NCBI GenBank assembly: GCA_023664535.1
Contig: JAMPFJ010000024.1
Span: 1-44,002, forward strand
DNA length: 44,002 nt
Reading direction: 5' to 3'
Source: Bacteroidales bacterium
Lineage (GTDB): Bacteria > Bacillota > Clostridia > Lachnospirales > Lachnospiraceae
Positions 24,734-32,185 of this stretch are shown piece after piece. The position numbers and the translations under genes are program-made. The notes under the pieces were generated by a model, which worked only from the letters and a program-made list of their open reading frames with translations, did not search any database and had not been told where the DNA came from. The stretch's first letter is position 1. Each line of letters opens with the position of its first letter.

Positions 24734-26044
24734 CTACTGATTCAACAGAGCCGTATAGGAAGCCGCATTATCTGTCTTAACCATGTTAATAGCAAACGCA
24801 TCGTACTGGTCCGGATTTCCAAGACGGTTTGTAATATTGGACTCGGTCTGTCCGTCGCCGCCAATGTAATCAATATCCAGATTAAGGAGGTCATCATAAT
24901 TCTGAAGAAGCGGTTGATAGGTTGAGCTTAAGAAATTGTCGGAGGCATTATAAATGTTCAGCCATACCTTCTTCGCCGCATGGGAACCCTCATCAAGCTG
25001 TGCGGATACAGGCTCATAAACCTTTGTCGAGTCTGTGAAGTCCTGGTAATTATCAGCGGTAACTGCAACATTCAACGCATAATAGGAGCGTTCGTCCGCA
25101 TTGTACACATAAACGTCACTGCCAAGGACGTTGCCCGCCTCATCTGCCGTACCGATACCGGTATCAATATCCACGCCGTCAAGGGCATTGCGGAGAACCC
25201 GAAGTGTTAAATATGCCTGCACATCCGCATGCTGGCTGATGGTCCCGCCATAGCCCTCTGCAATGGCAGCCACCGCATCGTTATTTGCATCATAACCGAA
25301 GGTAGGAACCTCGTTATCCTTTGACCACGCATTAAACATTGACATCCCCATTCCGTCATTATTGGATACGACAACATCAATCTCCTCACCAAAGGAAGAG
25401 GACCATGTACCAATCGCATTACCGGCTGTCGCAGCATCCCAGGTAGCGCCGGCAGAGTTCTTCATCTCCTGCGAAGCAAGCTCGCGGACTACATATTTCT
25501 TTCCGCCAACCTCGATGGAACCGTCCTGTACGGCTGATGCCGAACCGTCCGTATTTGTACCCACCGGCTCACTGTTAATGTCACCGTCCTTCTCAACTCC
25601 TGTACCCAGCGCTTTACGTACACCTCTTGTACGCGCAATGGAATCATTGTGTCCGATATCGCCGATGGCAAGGACGTAGCCGATTACGCCGTCACCGTTC
25701 CTGTCAATTTTATCAATATTTGCCTCAATGTAATCCTTTACCATGGTTCCCTGAAGCTCAGCGCCCTGATTTGCGTCAAACCCTACATAATAGGTATCAT
25801 CATTGTAGGTCAGCGCTGTCATATCAAGCTCGCCGGTAGAGCTGTTGGATGGCTGCCGGTTAAACCATACCAGGGGTTTATCCTTATTTGCCACGTCCGA
25901 TGAGGAGCTGCTTTCCGTCGGGGAACCTCCCTCCGATGTTTTGCCTGTGTCTCCAGCGTCTGAGCCTCCCGGTTCCGTTCCGCAGGCAGCAAGTGAAAAA
26001 CCTAATAATACTGCCATTGCCATTGAAATTATTTTCTTCTTCAT
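24734..26044 (-). CDS. mglB: Galactose/glucose-binding lipoprotein MglB
   Basis: The product has 436 residues from the ATG at 26044 (AAAGGAG upstream). A lipoprotein signal ends in FSLAACG, a Ser/Gly-rich linker follows, then a periplasmic-binding fold. The stretch DRNGDGVIGYVL matches the EF-hand-like calcium loop of galactose-binding protein, followed by GHNDSIARTRGV. VVSNNDGMGMSMFNAW and FGYDANNDAVAAIAEG are ligand-site segments of the same family. It is the first gene of mglBAC, consistent with high binding-protein demand. No dedicated regulator is adjacent, and I see no clear promoter in the 196-base upstream gap. Confidence 0.93.
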   Translation of the reverse strand: MKKKIISMAMAVLLGFSLAACGTEPGGSDAGDTGKTSEGGSPTESSSSSDVANKDKPLVWFNRQPSNSSTGELDMTALTYNDDTYYVGFDANQGAELQGTMVKDYIEANIDKIDRNGDGVIGYVLAIGDIGHNDSIARTRGVRKALGTGVEKDGDINSEPVGTNTDGSASAVQDGSIEVGGKKYVVRELASQEMKNSAGATWDAATAGNAIGTWSSSFGEEIDVVVSNNDGMGMSMFNAWSKDNEVPTFGYDANNDAVAAIAEGYGGTISQHADVQAYLTLRVLRNALDGVDIDTGIGTADEAGNVLGSDVYVYNADERSYYALNVAVTADNYQDFTDSTKVYEPVSAQLDEGSHAAKKVWLNIYNASDNFLSSTYQPLLQNYDDLLNLDIDYIGGDGQTESNITNRLGNPDQYDAFAINMVKTDNAASYTALLNQ

Positions 26045-26240
26045 CTGTTTTCTCCTTTCTGCCAATGCACCTTATGCGCATTTATCATTGATATTGACAG
26101 TATATTCAACAGGTGCCGGAAAAAACATAGAATATTTTTTGCTCTTCATTGAAAATTTTCAGCTTTTTTAGATAGTATTCGACAATCTCTAATGAGCTTC
26201 ACGAATTTATTGATTGGTTTAACACCAAAAGAAAATATGG

Positions 26241-27047
26241 CTATTTCGTTGACCTTCTATAACTCAACGCACATTGATGACAGCTTTTTATACATTCACC
26301 GCACTGGATGCATTCCCTGTCCCCCACCTGCTTCACATCCAGCTTACAATGGGCTATACAGGCGTTACAGCCGTTACACTTTTCCTCATCTACCTTTATT
26401 CCCACAATGGAAACCTTGTGAAACAGTGCATAAAATGCCCCTAACGGACAAATAAAACGGCAAAAGCATCTGAAAATAAACACTGACAAAATAATCACAG
26501 CTGCCAGTACTGCGATTTTCCAGGAAAACAAACCGCCCGCCAATGCCTGCAGCCGTTTATTCATTGCCACCAGAAACACCCCTCCCTCCAGCGTCCCCGC
26601 CGGACAGATATATTTACAAAATCCCGGCACCGCCAGAATTACCGGAATCCCGATAACAAATATCAGTAAAATAAAATATTTTAAACAGGATAATCTTCTG
26701 CTCCATTTATTTTTTCGCCATTTCCTTGTGGGCAGCTTATAGAGCAGCTCCTGAAACAGGCCGAAAGGGCAGAGAAATCCACATACCGTTCTTCCCAGCA
26801 CCACGCCGAACAACAGCAGCATTCCCAGTACATAATACGGAAGCTTGTACCGGGAGGACAGCAGCGCCGTTTGCAGGCTTCCAAGGGGACAGGCACCCAC
26901 GGCACCCGGGCAGGAGTAACAGTTAAGCCCCGGAACACAAACTCCCTTTAGGTCTCCCTGATAAATCCTGCCTCTGGCAAATCCCGTAAAATTACAATTA
27001 TATAATAACGCACAAATTACCTGAATAAGCTTTCTTCTTTTCATCAT
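26241..27047 (-). CDS. 4Fe-4S membrane protein (NapH/CcoG-like)
   Basis: The 268-residue membrane protein has about five hydrophobic segments and repeated cysteine signatures: CVPGLNCYSCPGAVGACPLG near the start, then CGFLCPFG, CKYICPAG and CRFICPLG at membrane edges. Two ferredoxin-type clusters, CNGCNACIAHC and CIQCGECIKSC, are at the C-terminus. This is the NapH-like polyferredoxin family that passes electrons between quinone or NADH donors and extracytoplasmic acceptors. Its ATG at 27047 overlaps the stop of the small CXXC gene by four bases, which fixes the start. Together with TlpA it suggests an electron route to thiol exchange outside the cell. Confidence 0.9.
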   Translation of the reverse strand: MMKRRKLIQVICALLYNCNFTGFARGRIYQGDLKGVCVPGLNCYSCPGAVGACPLGSLQTALLSSRYKLPYYVLGMLLLFGVVLGRTVCGFLCPFGLFQELLYKLPTRKWRKNKWSRRLSCLKYFILLIFVIGIPVILAVPGFCKYICPAGTLEGGVFLVAMNKRLQALAGGLFSWKIAVLAAVIILSVFIFRCFCRFICPLGAFYALFHKVSIVGIKVDEEKCNGCNACIAHCKLDVKQVGDRECIQCGECIKSCHQCALSYRRSTK

Positions 27048-27181
27048 CCGATTCCTATACACTCATAGCAGATACGGACTGCCTTATGTTTAACATCCTG
27101 AAAACCGTCCCGTCCAAGACCGATTAAAATAAGTGCAACCGCTGCAATGAGCAGACCGCCTCTCAAAAATTTTACCTTCAT
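27044..27181 (-). CDS. CD1871A-family small membrane CXXC protein
   Basis: A 45-residue protein with one hydrophobic helix (GGLLIAAVALILIGLG) and a C-terminal CYECIGIG, a CXXC followed by IGIG. This matches the clostridial CD1871A small-protein family I recall, usually found beside a 4Fe-4S membrane protein and TlpA. ATG at 27181 is 18 bases after tlpA stops; its TGA overlaps the next ATG. The CXXC may be a redox relay between the 4Fe-4S protein and TlpA, which is inference. Confidence 0.85.
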   Translation of the reverse strand: MKVKFLRGGLLIAAVALILIGLGRDGFQDVKHKAVRICYECIGIG

Positions 27182-27199
27182 CGTCTATTTCCTCATTTT

Positions 27200-27787
27200 T
27201 TATTCCTCTTCCAGCGCCGCCGTTACCGCAGCTTTATATTCCTCATACTGCGCATCCGCATCCTTTGCCCCCAGATAAATTTCCTGTACCGTTCCGTCCC
27301 TGCCAATCACCAGGGTATAAGGGATTCCGTCCGTCGGATATTTTCTGCTGATTTCCCCCTGCTCGTCGTATGCAATGGGAAAGGTAAATCCGTTATCGGA
27401 AATAAACTGATTTACCGTGTCTTTATCTTCCATGCTGTTTACTGCCAGAACCGCCACATCCTCGCCGTACTCCTGATGAAGCTTTTCAAATGCAGGCATC
27501 TCCCCGACACAGGGGCTGCACCATGTCGCCCAGAAATTTAACAGCACTACCTTTCCGCTGCACGCTGAAATTTGAAAGGTACCTCCGTCTGCCAGCGCCG
27601 CAGTAAAATCCGGCGCCTTATCTCCCTCCAAAACCTCCGGATAATCATCTTGTTCATTTTGTCCGGAATCGGAGGAAACCGTATTACTTCCCTCCCTGCC
27701 GTCAGCCGCCCCACAGCCTGCCAGCGTAAGAAAAACAGACAAAGCCAGCAGGGTACCCACCTTTTTTATCCACTCTGTTTTTTTCAT
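27200..27787 (-). CDS. TlpA/ResA-like thioredoxin lipoprotein
   Basis: The 195-residue product has a lipoprotein signal ending LTLAGCG, a short Ser/Asp-rich linker, and a thioredoxin fold with active site WATWCSPCVGEMP. EGDKAPDFTAALADGG precedes it, and DGIPYTLVIGRDG carries the cis-proline loop. It should act outside the membrane as a thiol reductase or peroxide-type thioredoxin. I choose the ATG at 27787; a GTG at 27802 is possible but would overlap the end of the upstream XRE gene. It is the second gene of the xre-tlpA-CXXC-4Fe-4S unit. Confidence 0.92.
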   Translation of the reverse strand: MKKTEWIKKVGTLLALSVFLTLAGCGAADGREGSNTVSSDSGQNEQDDYPEVLEGDKAPDFTAALADGGTFQISACSGKVVLLNFWATWCSPCVGEMPAFEKLHQEYGEDVAVLAVNSMEDKDTVNQFISDNGFTFPIAYDEQGEISRKYPTDGIPYTLVIGRDGTVQEIYLGAKDADAQYEEYKAAVTAALEEE

Positions 27788-27795
27788 CTTCCTGA

Positions 27796-28533
27796 TTACC
27801 ACCTTTCCTCTTCATATAATGCCTTGCATATCCTCTTTGCTTTCTCATTTATCTCCTTCAGCTGTTCATCGTCCCTTAACATCTTCTTCGTTTCCTGCTC
27901 CGTCAGATAACGTATTCCCGTCTTTTCATAAATGTTAATCGTTGGCATCAACGCCTCCACACCATACCAGCTTATCCGCAGCAGGCCATCCTCCCGCTGC
28001 ACATCGCATATCAAATTCTGATTATACGCAACAGGCTGGCCGAAGTTATACCAGTCCGATGTAATCAGCGCAGTAACGGAAAAGGTCACTCCCCCACCGT
28101 CATCCAGCTTATACGGGTACCAGTTTCCCTCTTCCTCCTCCCATCCATCCTCGACATAGGAAAAGCCGTACTCCGCAATCCCCTGTTGAAACTTCTCCTC
28201 AACACTCTGCACTGCATCATGCCATATAATCGTCCAGATTACACTGGGAACCAGCAAAAGCACAGCGAATATTAACAGTCCCCGCTTTAGATATTTGCTG
28301 AATTTTCTCTCCTTATCTATCTTTTTTACCATGTCTGCATCGTCTTTCAGCATGCTGTCTAACGGTATCCCGAAAGAATCGCTCATCTTTACCAGAGTCT
28401 GTAAATCCGGATAGCTTTTTTCATTTTCCCAATTTGACACCGTCTGCCTGGTCACTGAAAAAATATCTGCAAATTCCTGCTGTGTCATTTCCTTCTCTTC
28501 CCGTATCGCCAAAATTGTCTTTCCAAGTTTCAT
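27796..28533 (-). CDS. Membrane-anchored XRE-family regulator
   Basis: The 245-residue protein has an N-terminal helix-turn-helix (MTQQEFADIFSVTRQTVSNW, then ENEKSYPDLQTLVKMSD), a linker, one membrane helix near residues 95-118 (LLIFAVLLLVPSVIWTIIW), and a C-terminal extracytoplasmic part without a known domain. ATG at 28533 follows GGAGG by seven bases. It is first in the redox operon, its stop nine bases before tlpA. The topology suggests a one-component sensor that reads an outside signal, possibly redox state, and controls the downstream genes. This role is inference. Confidence 0.87.
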   Translation of the reverse strand: MKLGKTILAIREEKEMTQQEFADIFSVTRQTVSNWENEKSYPDLQTLVKMSDSFGIPLDSMLKDDADMVKKIDKERKFSKYLKRGLLIFAVLLLVPSVIWTIIWHDAVQSVEEKFQQGIAEYGFSYVEDGWEEEEGNWYPYKLDDGGGVTFSVTALITSDWYNFGQPVAYNQNLICDVQREDGLLRISWYGVEALMPTINIYEKTGIRYLTEQETKKMLRDDEQLKEINEKAKRICKALYEEERW

Positions 28534-28634
28534 CACTAATCCTCCAATCCTTTGTTTTGTGCTTTGTCTGCCGTTACAAGCTTTATTATGCAGAAAAACG
28601 GGGAGAAAATCCAGCAACGGTCTCTTGCAAATTT

Positions 28635-28663
28635 AAAAAAGGAGCGCAAAGAATCTTTGCGCC
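28635..28663 (-). terminator. Intrinsic terminator of the aminotransferase gene
   Basis: GCGCAAAG and CTTTGCGC pair around AAT, and on the minus strand the stem is followed by CTCC and six T residues. It lies about 40 bases past the stop at 28705. Confidence 0.8.
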
Positions 28664-28704
28664 CGCTCTTTTCAGGCCTTTTTGTCTGTGATACCTGCAT
28701 CCGC

Positions 28705-30216
28705 CTATGCCTGCCGGTAACCGTCAAGAAAATCTCTCAGGCTTCCCACCGCATCCTTGAGCACCTCAATCCGGGGCAGATACACAATACGGAAATGGTC
28801 CGGCTGACCCCAGTTAAATCCACCGCCATGAATAATCAGTATTTTCTTTTCCCGCAGTAAATCCAATGCAAATTTCTCATCATCCAGAATATTGAACCGT
28901 TTGACGTCCAGCTTCGGAAAAATATAAAATGCGGCTTTCGGCTTTACCGCACTGATTCCCGGAATATCATTTAACGCCTTGTAAATATAATCCCTCTGCT
29001 CATAAATCCTGCCGCCGGGAATAATATAATTGTTTACACTCTGATAGCCGCCAAGGGCTGTCTGCACAATAGACTGTGCCGGCACATTGGAACAGAGCCG
29101 CATATTAGAAAGCATATTGAGCCCCTCAATATAGTCCTTCGCCAGTTTCTTATTCCCGCTTAATATCATCCATCCGATTCGGTATCCCGCTATCATGTGG
29201 GATTTGGAAAGCCCGCTGAAGGTCACGCAGAATATATCCGGCGCCATGGAGGCAATGGGAATATGCTCATATTCATCCATCACAAGGCGGTCGTATATTT
29301 CATCCGAAAAGATAATCAGCTGATGCTCCCTCGCCGTCTCGACAATTTCCTGCAGGATTTCTCTGGAGTATACTGCTCCTGTGGGATTATTGGGGTTAAT
29401 AATGACGACAGCCTTTGTTCTGTCCGTTATTTTTTTCCGGATATCCTCAATATCGGGATTCCAGTCCGCCTGCTCGTCACAAACATAATGGACTGCCTTT
29501 CCGCCTGCTAAGGTGACGCATGCCGTCCACAGAGGATAATCCGGCGAAGGGACAAGCACCTCGTCGCCGTCATCCAGCAATGCGGACATGGAAAGGTTAA
29601 TCAGCTCGCTGACCCCGTTTCCGGTATAGATATCCTCCACGGAAATATTCGGTATGTTTTTTATCTGCGCATACTGCATGATTGCTTTTCTTGCGGAAAA
29701 CAGACCCTTTGCCACCGAATATCCCTCGCATTCCGTCAACTGCCTCTGCATATCGTAGATTACCTCATCCGGCGTGCGGAAACCAAAAGGAGCAGGGTTC
29801 CCGATATTCAGCTTTAGTACATTGGTCCCGTTTTCTTCCATCCTTGCCGCTTCATCCACAACCGGCCCTCTTACATCATACAGTACATTATCTAATTTCG
29901 ATGATTTTTTAAATTCCCTCATTACCGCTCCTCCTTCTATATTCCGGTATTCCGCCCTCTTTTCTGTCCCTTTCTCTGCCATATGGTTTTTCCGGACGGA
30001 ACCGTATAACCATTCCACATCCACCTGCAGCACCCCTGCCAGAAACAGCCCAATATTTCTTCTGGGTACAGCCTTTCCGCTGACATACTGGCTCATCTGG
30101 CTTTTTCCCAGCTTGACACCTGCCTTGTCTGCCTCCCGCAGAAAATCCACCTGTTTCAATTTCCGGTTATGCATGGCTAAATTTAACCGCTCTGCAAATA
30201 TCTGACGATTTATCAC
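28705..30216 (-). CDS. XRE helix-turn-helix fused to class I/II aminotransferase
   Basis: From the GTG at 30216 (GAGGGG six bases upstream) the frame encodes 503 residues. Residues 1-75 are a Cro/C1-like helix-turn-helix (KQVDFLREADKAGVKLGKSQ, MSQYVSGKAVPRRNIG). Residues from about 99 to the end are an AlaA/AlaC-type aminotransferase: NIGNPAPFGF, INPNNPTGAVYS, FSDEIYDRLV, and the PLP lysine in SGLSKSHMIAGYRIGW. The core most likely makes alanine from pyruvate and glutamate. A second ATG at 29922 has a perfect AAGGAGG site seven bases upstream and would yield the enzyme alone. The promoter at 30272-30300 excludes any start further upstream. Confidence 0.9.
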   Translation of the reverse strand: MINRQIFAERLNLAMHNRKLKQVDFLREADKAGVKLGKSQMSQYVSGKAVPRRNIGLFLAGVLQVDVEWLYGSVRKNHMAEKGTEKRAEYRNIEGGAVMREFKKSSKLDNVLYDVRGPVVDEAARMEENGTNVLKLNIGNPAPFGFRTPDEVIYDMQRQLTECEGYSVAKGLFSARKAIMQYAQIKNIPNISVEDIYTGNGVSELINLSMSALLDDGDEVLVPSPDYPLWTACVTLAGGKAVHYVCDEQADWNPDIEDIRKKITDRTKAVVIINPNNPTGAVYSREILQEIVETAREHQLIIFSDEIYDRLVMDEYEHIPIASMAPDIFCVTFSGLSKSHMIAGYRIGWMILSGNKKLAKDYIEGLNMLSNMRLCSNVPAQSIVQTALGGYQSVNNYIIPGGRIYEQRDYIYKALNDIPGISAVKPKAAFYIFPKLDVKRFNILDDEKFALDLLREKKILIIHGGGFNWGQPDHFRIVYLPRIEVLKDAVGSLRDFLDGYRQA

Positions 30217-30250
30217 TACGTTCCCCTCTTTCGCCACCGTTTTTCTGACC

Positions 30251-30349
30251 AAAAGTTCATTTTCACAGGTAATCATAGCATACGCCAATCAAAAGTTCAA
30301 TATTTTTCTTTATGCTTATGGTTTTTGTTCATTTTTATCAAAAAGTTCA
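30251..30349. repeat. Three AAAAGTTCA direct repeats around aat promoter
   Basis: AAAAGTTCA occurs at 30251, 30291 and 30341, always followed by A/T-rich sequence, with start-to-start distances of 40 and 50 bases. The middle copy overlaps the -35 and the first lies between transcription start and the GTG codon. They may bind the helix-turn-helix domain of the adjacent fusion protein. Confidence 0.5.
30272..30300 (-). promoter_or_regulatory. Promoter of the XRE-aminotransferase gene
   Basis: TTGAAC (30295-30300) and TATGAT (30272-30277) are 17 bases apart on the minus strand. The -35 overlaps the stop codon of the upstream EamA gene. A start about 50 bases before the GTG at 30216 follows. Confidence 0.75.
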
Positions 30350-31226
30350 TTTTCCTAAAATGAATATTACACAGGACAATGGCGCCCAGCACCAAAACGA
30401 CGCCGGCAAAATGCGTCACCGTCATTTTTTCGCCAAACAATACTATCCCCAGCACAGTAGCGGTCACCGGTTCTATGGAAGCGATAATCGACGCTTTGCT
30501 GTTTTCCAGTGCGGCAAGCCCAAGCGTATATAAAATATACGGCGCCACCGTGCTGACCAGCGCAAATACCAGATAAAAGCCCAATATCCCGATATTCCGG
30601 GTACATGCGCCATAGATGATTTTTACATCCGCCAGGGGAAGCGCCCCGGCAGACGCAAAGACAAAGGTGTAAAAGGAAATGGTAAGGCTGTGGTATCCCC
30701 GTTCTATCGCATAACGGCTGAAAACGGAATAGAGGGCATAACCGAAGCCCGCCCCCAGTCCTACCAATATCCCTGCCGCACTCACGGTTTCCCCGCCCTC
30801 CGCCAGACCGGTCACCAATACACAGCCGGCGAAGGTAGCCGCCAGCGATATCAGCTTAACTCCGGTTATTTTTTCCTGAAACAGCAGAGCCGACAACACC
30901 ATAACTATCGCCGGAGCGGTATATAGCAATACCGCCGCCACCGATAGCGAAGTCATGGTAATCGCCTTGAAATAGCAATAGTTAAAAAACACGATGCTGA
31001 GAATCCCTGTCCCTACAAAGCACCAGATATCCTTTAGCCGTATCCTTAGCATTTTCCTGTCGTAAAAAAATAAAACCGGCAGCAGTAAAACAGCGGTGAC
31101 AACGGAGCGTACCGCTACAATCTCGATAGTGGTAAAACCAAGTGCATTCAGTTTTCGCACATAAATCCCCATTGTCCCCCACAATATTCCTGCCAGTAAT
31201 ACAAAAAACGGTGCCGATTTTTTCAT
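30297..31226 (-). CDS. EamA/DMT-family transporter
   Basis: The 309-residue protein has ten hydrophobic segments in two EamA repeats, starting FFVLLAGILWGTMGIYVRKL, with late ASIIASIEPVTATVLGIVLF, a signature of the second repeat. DMT exporters move amino acids, nucleobases or other small metabolites outward. It sits just upstream of the aminotransferase gene, whose promoter overlaps its end, and 128 bases after a hypothetical gene that has its own terminator. A metabolite link to alanine is possible but not demonstrated. Confidence 0.9.
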   Translation of the reverse strand: MKKSAPFFVLLAGILWGTMGIYVRKLNALGFTTIEIVAVRSVVTAVLLLPVLFFYDRKMLRIRLKDIWCFVGTGILSIVFFNYCYFKAITMTSLSVAAVLLYTAPAIVMVLSALLFQEKITGVKLISLAATFAGCVLVTGLAEGGETVSAAGILVGLGAGFGYALYSVFSRYAIERGYHSLTISFYTFVFASAGALPLADVKIIYGACTRNIGILGFYLVFALVSTVAPYILYTLGLAALENSKASIIASIEPVTATVLGIVLFGEKMTVTHFAGVVLVLGAIVLCNIHFRKMNFLIKMNKNHKHKEKY

Positions 31227-31274
31227 CCTATTTCTCTTCTTTCTATTATTTTTCCTTATTTCACATACATGTTA

Positions 31275-31317
31275 AAAGCCGGACTGCCGCAGGAATACAG
31301 TTTCCCTGCGGCAGTCC
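31275..31317 (-). terminator. Intrinsic terminator between hypothetical gene and EamA
   Basis: GGACTGCCGCAGG and CCTGCGGCAGTCC form a perfect 13-base-pair stem with an 11-base loop, followed on the minus strand by GGCTTTTAA. The stem is strong; the T run is short and set off by two G. Confidence 0.75.
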
Positions 31318-31354
31318 CGTTCTCGTTCTATTTATTTGTGTAACCGGATAATCT

Positions 31355-31867
31355 CTATTCTTCGGCTTCCCCGCCTTCGACCTCCGCCACAGCAGGCTCT
31401 GCTTCAGCGCCTTCAACGGAGCTGTCCCCTGCCAGCGCCCGCAGTTTTTCTCTCTTATCATTCTCCTCTTCATCCTCAAACAGAGACTTATGCTTTTTAT
31501 GCTTCTTTCCTTCATTCATTACCGCCGACATTTTTGCCATCTGGTACAATTTGAAATCAAACTCCATCAGCTTCTTCTCATCTTTCGGCGGCACCTTGTC
31601 CCCTCTGGAAATCCGTCTGGCAATCTCCATGATTTTCCCCTGGTCCGCCGCCGCTTTCCCCATCGCTTCCGCGGACTCCCTGCTTGCCTGCATCTGGCGC
31701 TCCAGCATATCCAATGCCTGCCTGGAGATATCCACGGTCACTCCGTTTTCCTTTTCATCCTTTTTTTGCGCAGCGCCGCTCTTCTCCGGCGTTATCCCTG
31801 CCGACGCAGTTACAAGCTTCCCTGCCGAAACCACGCTCTGTTTTTCCCTTGCCTCTCCTATCTGCAT
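31355..31867 (-). CDS. Hypothetical charged, coiled-coil protein
   Basis: The 170-residue product starts at the ATG at 31867, seven bases after AGGAGG. It has no signal peptide or membrane segment. An N-terminal Ala/Lys/Ser region is followed by VTVDISRQALDMLERQM and a helical stretch, then KIMEIARRISRGDKVPPKDEKK-like sequence with LMEFDFKLYQMAKM, and ends in an acidic Glu/Ala tail. The pattern of a disordered start, an ISxxAL motif and a short 'RGDxVPxKDxxxLMEF' block resembles a group of uncharacterised Lachnospiraceae proteins I recall but cannot name. Function unknown. A cytoplasmic location is inferred from composition. Confidence 0.75.
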   Translation of the reverse strand: MQIGEAREKQSVVSAGKLVTASAGITPEKSGAAQKKDEKENGVTVDISRQALDMLERQMQASRESAEAMGKAAADQGKIMEIARRISRGDKVPPKDEKKLMEFDFKLYQMAKMSAVMNEGKKHKKHKSLFEDEEENDKREKLRALAGDSSVEGAEAEPAVAEVEGGEAEE

Positions 31868-32095
31868 ATTCATTCCTCCTTGAATCCGGCAAATTTCACT
31901 GTTCTCCCATACACAGCAATTTTGCCAATCTATTTTATCCACACCGGATATCTCTACACACTATTATATTTATATATCGGAATAAACCGGGGTTTTCTTT
32001 ATCCCTCTCCTCCGTTTTGTCCGCATATCGCCGGACACTCCGCCACTCACCACGGGCAAAGCGGATAATTCCGCTCATCTTTATCAATATACCTA
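31868..32095. other. Divergent intergenic region, nothing recognised
   Basis: This gap separates the hypothetical gene and the kinase gene, which diverge. It is A/T-rich around 31960-31990, including TATAAATATAAT on the minus strand as a possible -10 without a convincing -35. No conserved RNA, repeat or small gene was seen. Confidence 0.4.
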
Positions 32096-32124
32096 ATGAC
32101 AGATTCTTTTAAACATGGTATGAT
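32096..32124 (+). promoter_or_regulatory. Promoter of the hybrid sensor kinase gene
   Basis: ATGACA (32096-32101) and TATGAT (32119-32124) are 17 bases apart. The -35 coincides with an ATG that would otherwise be the longest start, arguing for the downstream TTG start at 32186. Confidence 0.62.
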
Positions 32125-32185
32125 TTATGCAAGCGAAACGGCTTCCCCTCATCAGATTACAAGAGAGAGCCAGGAGGATAAATTC

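Noticed and set aside
26150..26161. TGAAAATTTTCA palindrome upstream of mglB
   Set aside because: Twelve A/T-rich bases are likely to occur by chance and no second site or promoter supports it.
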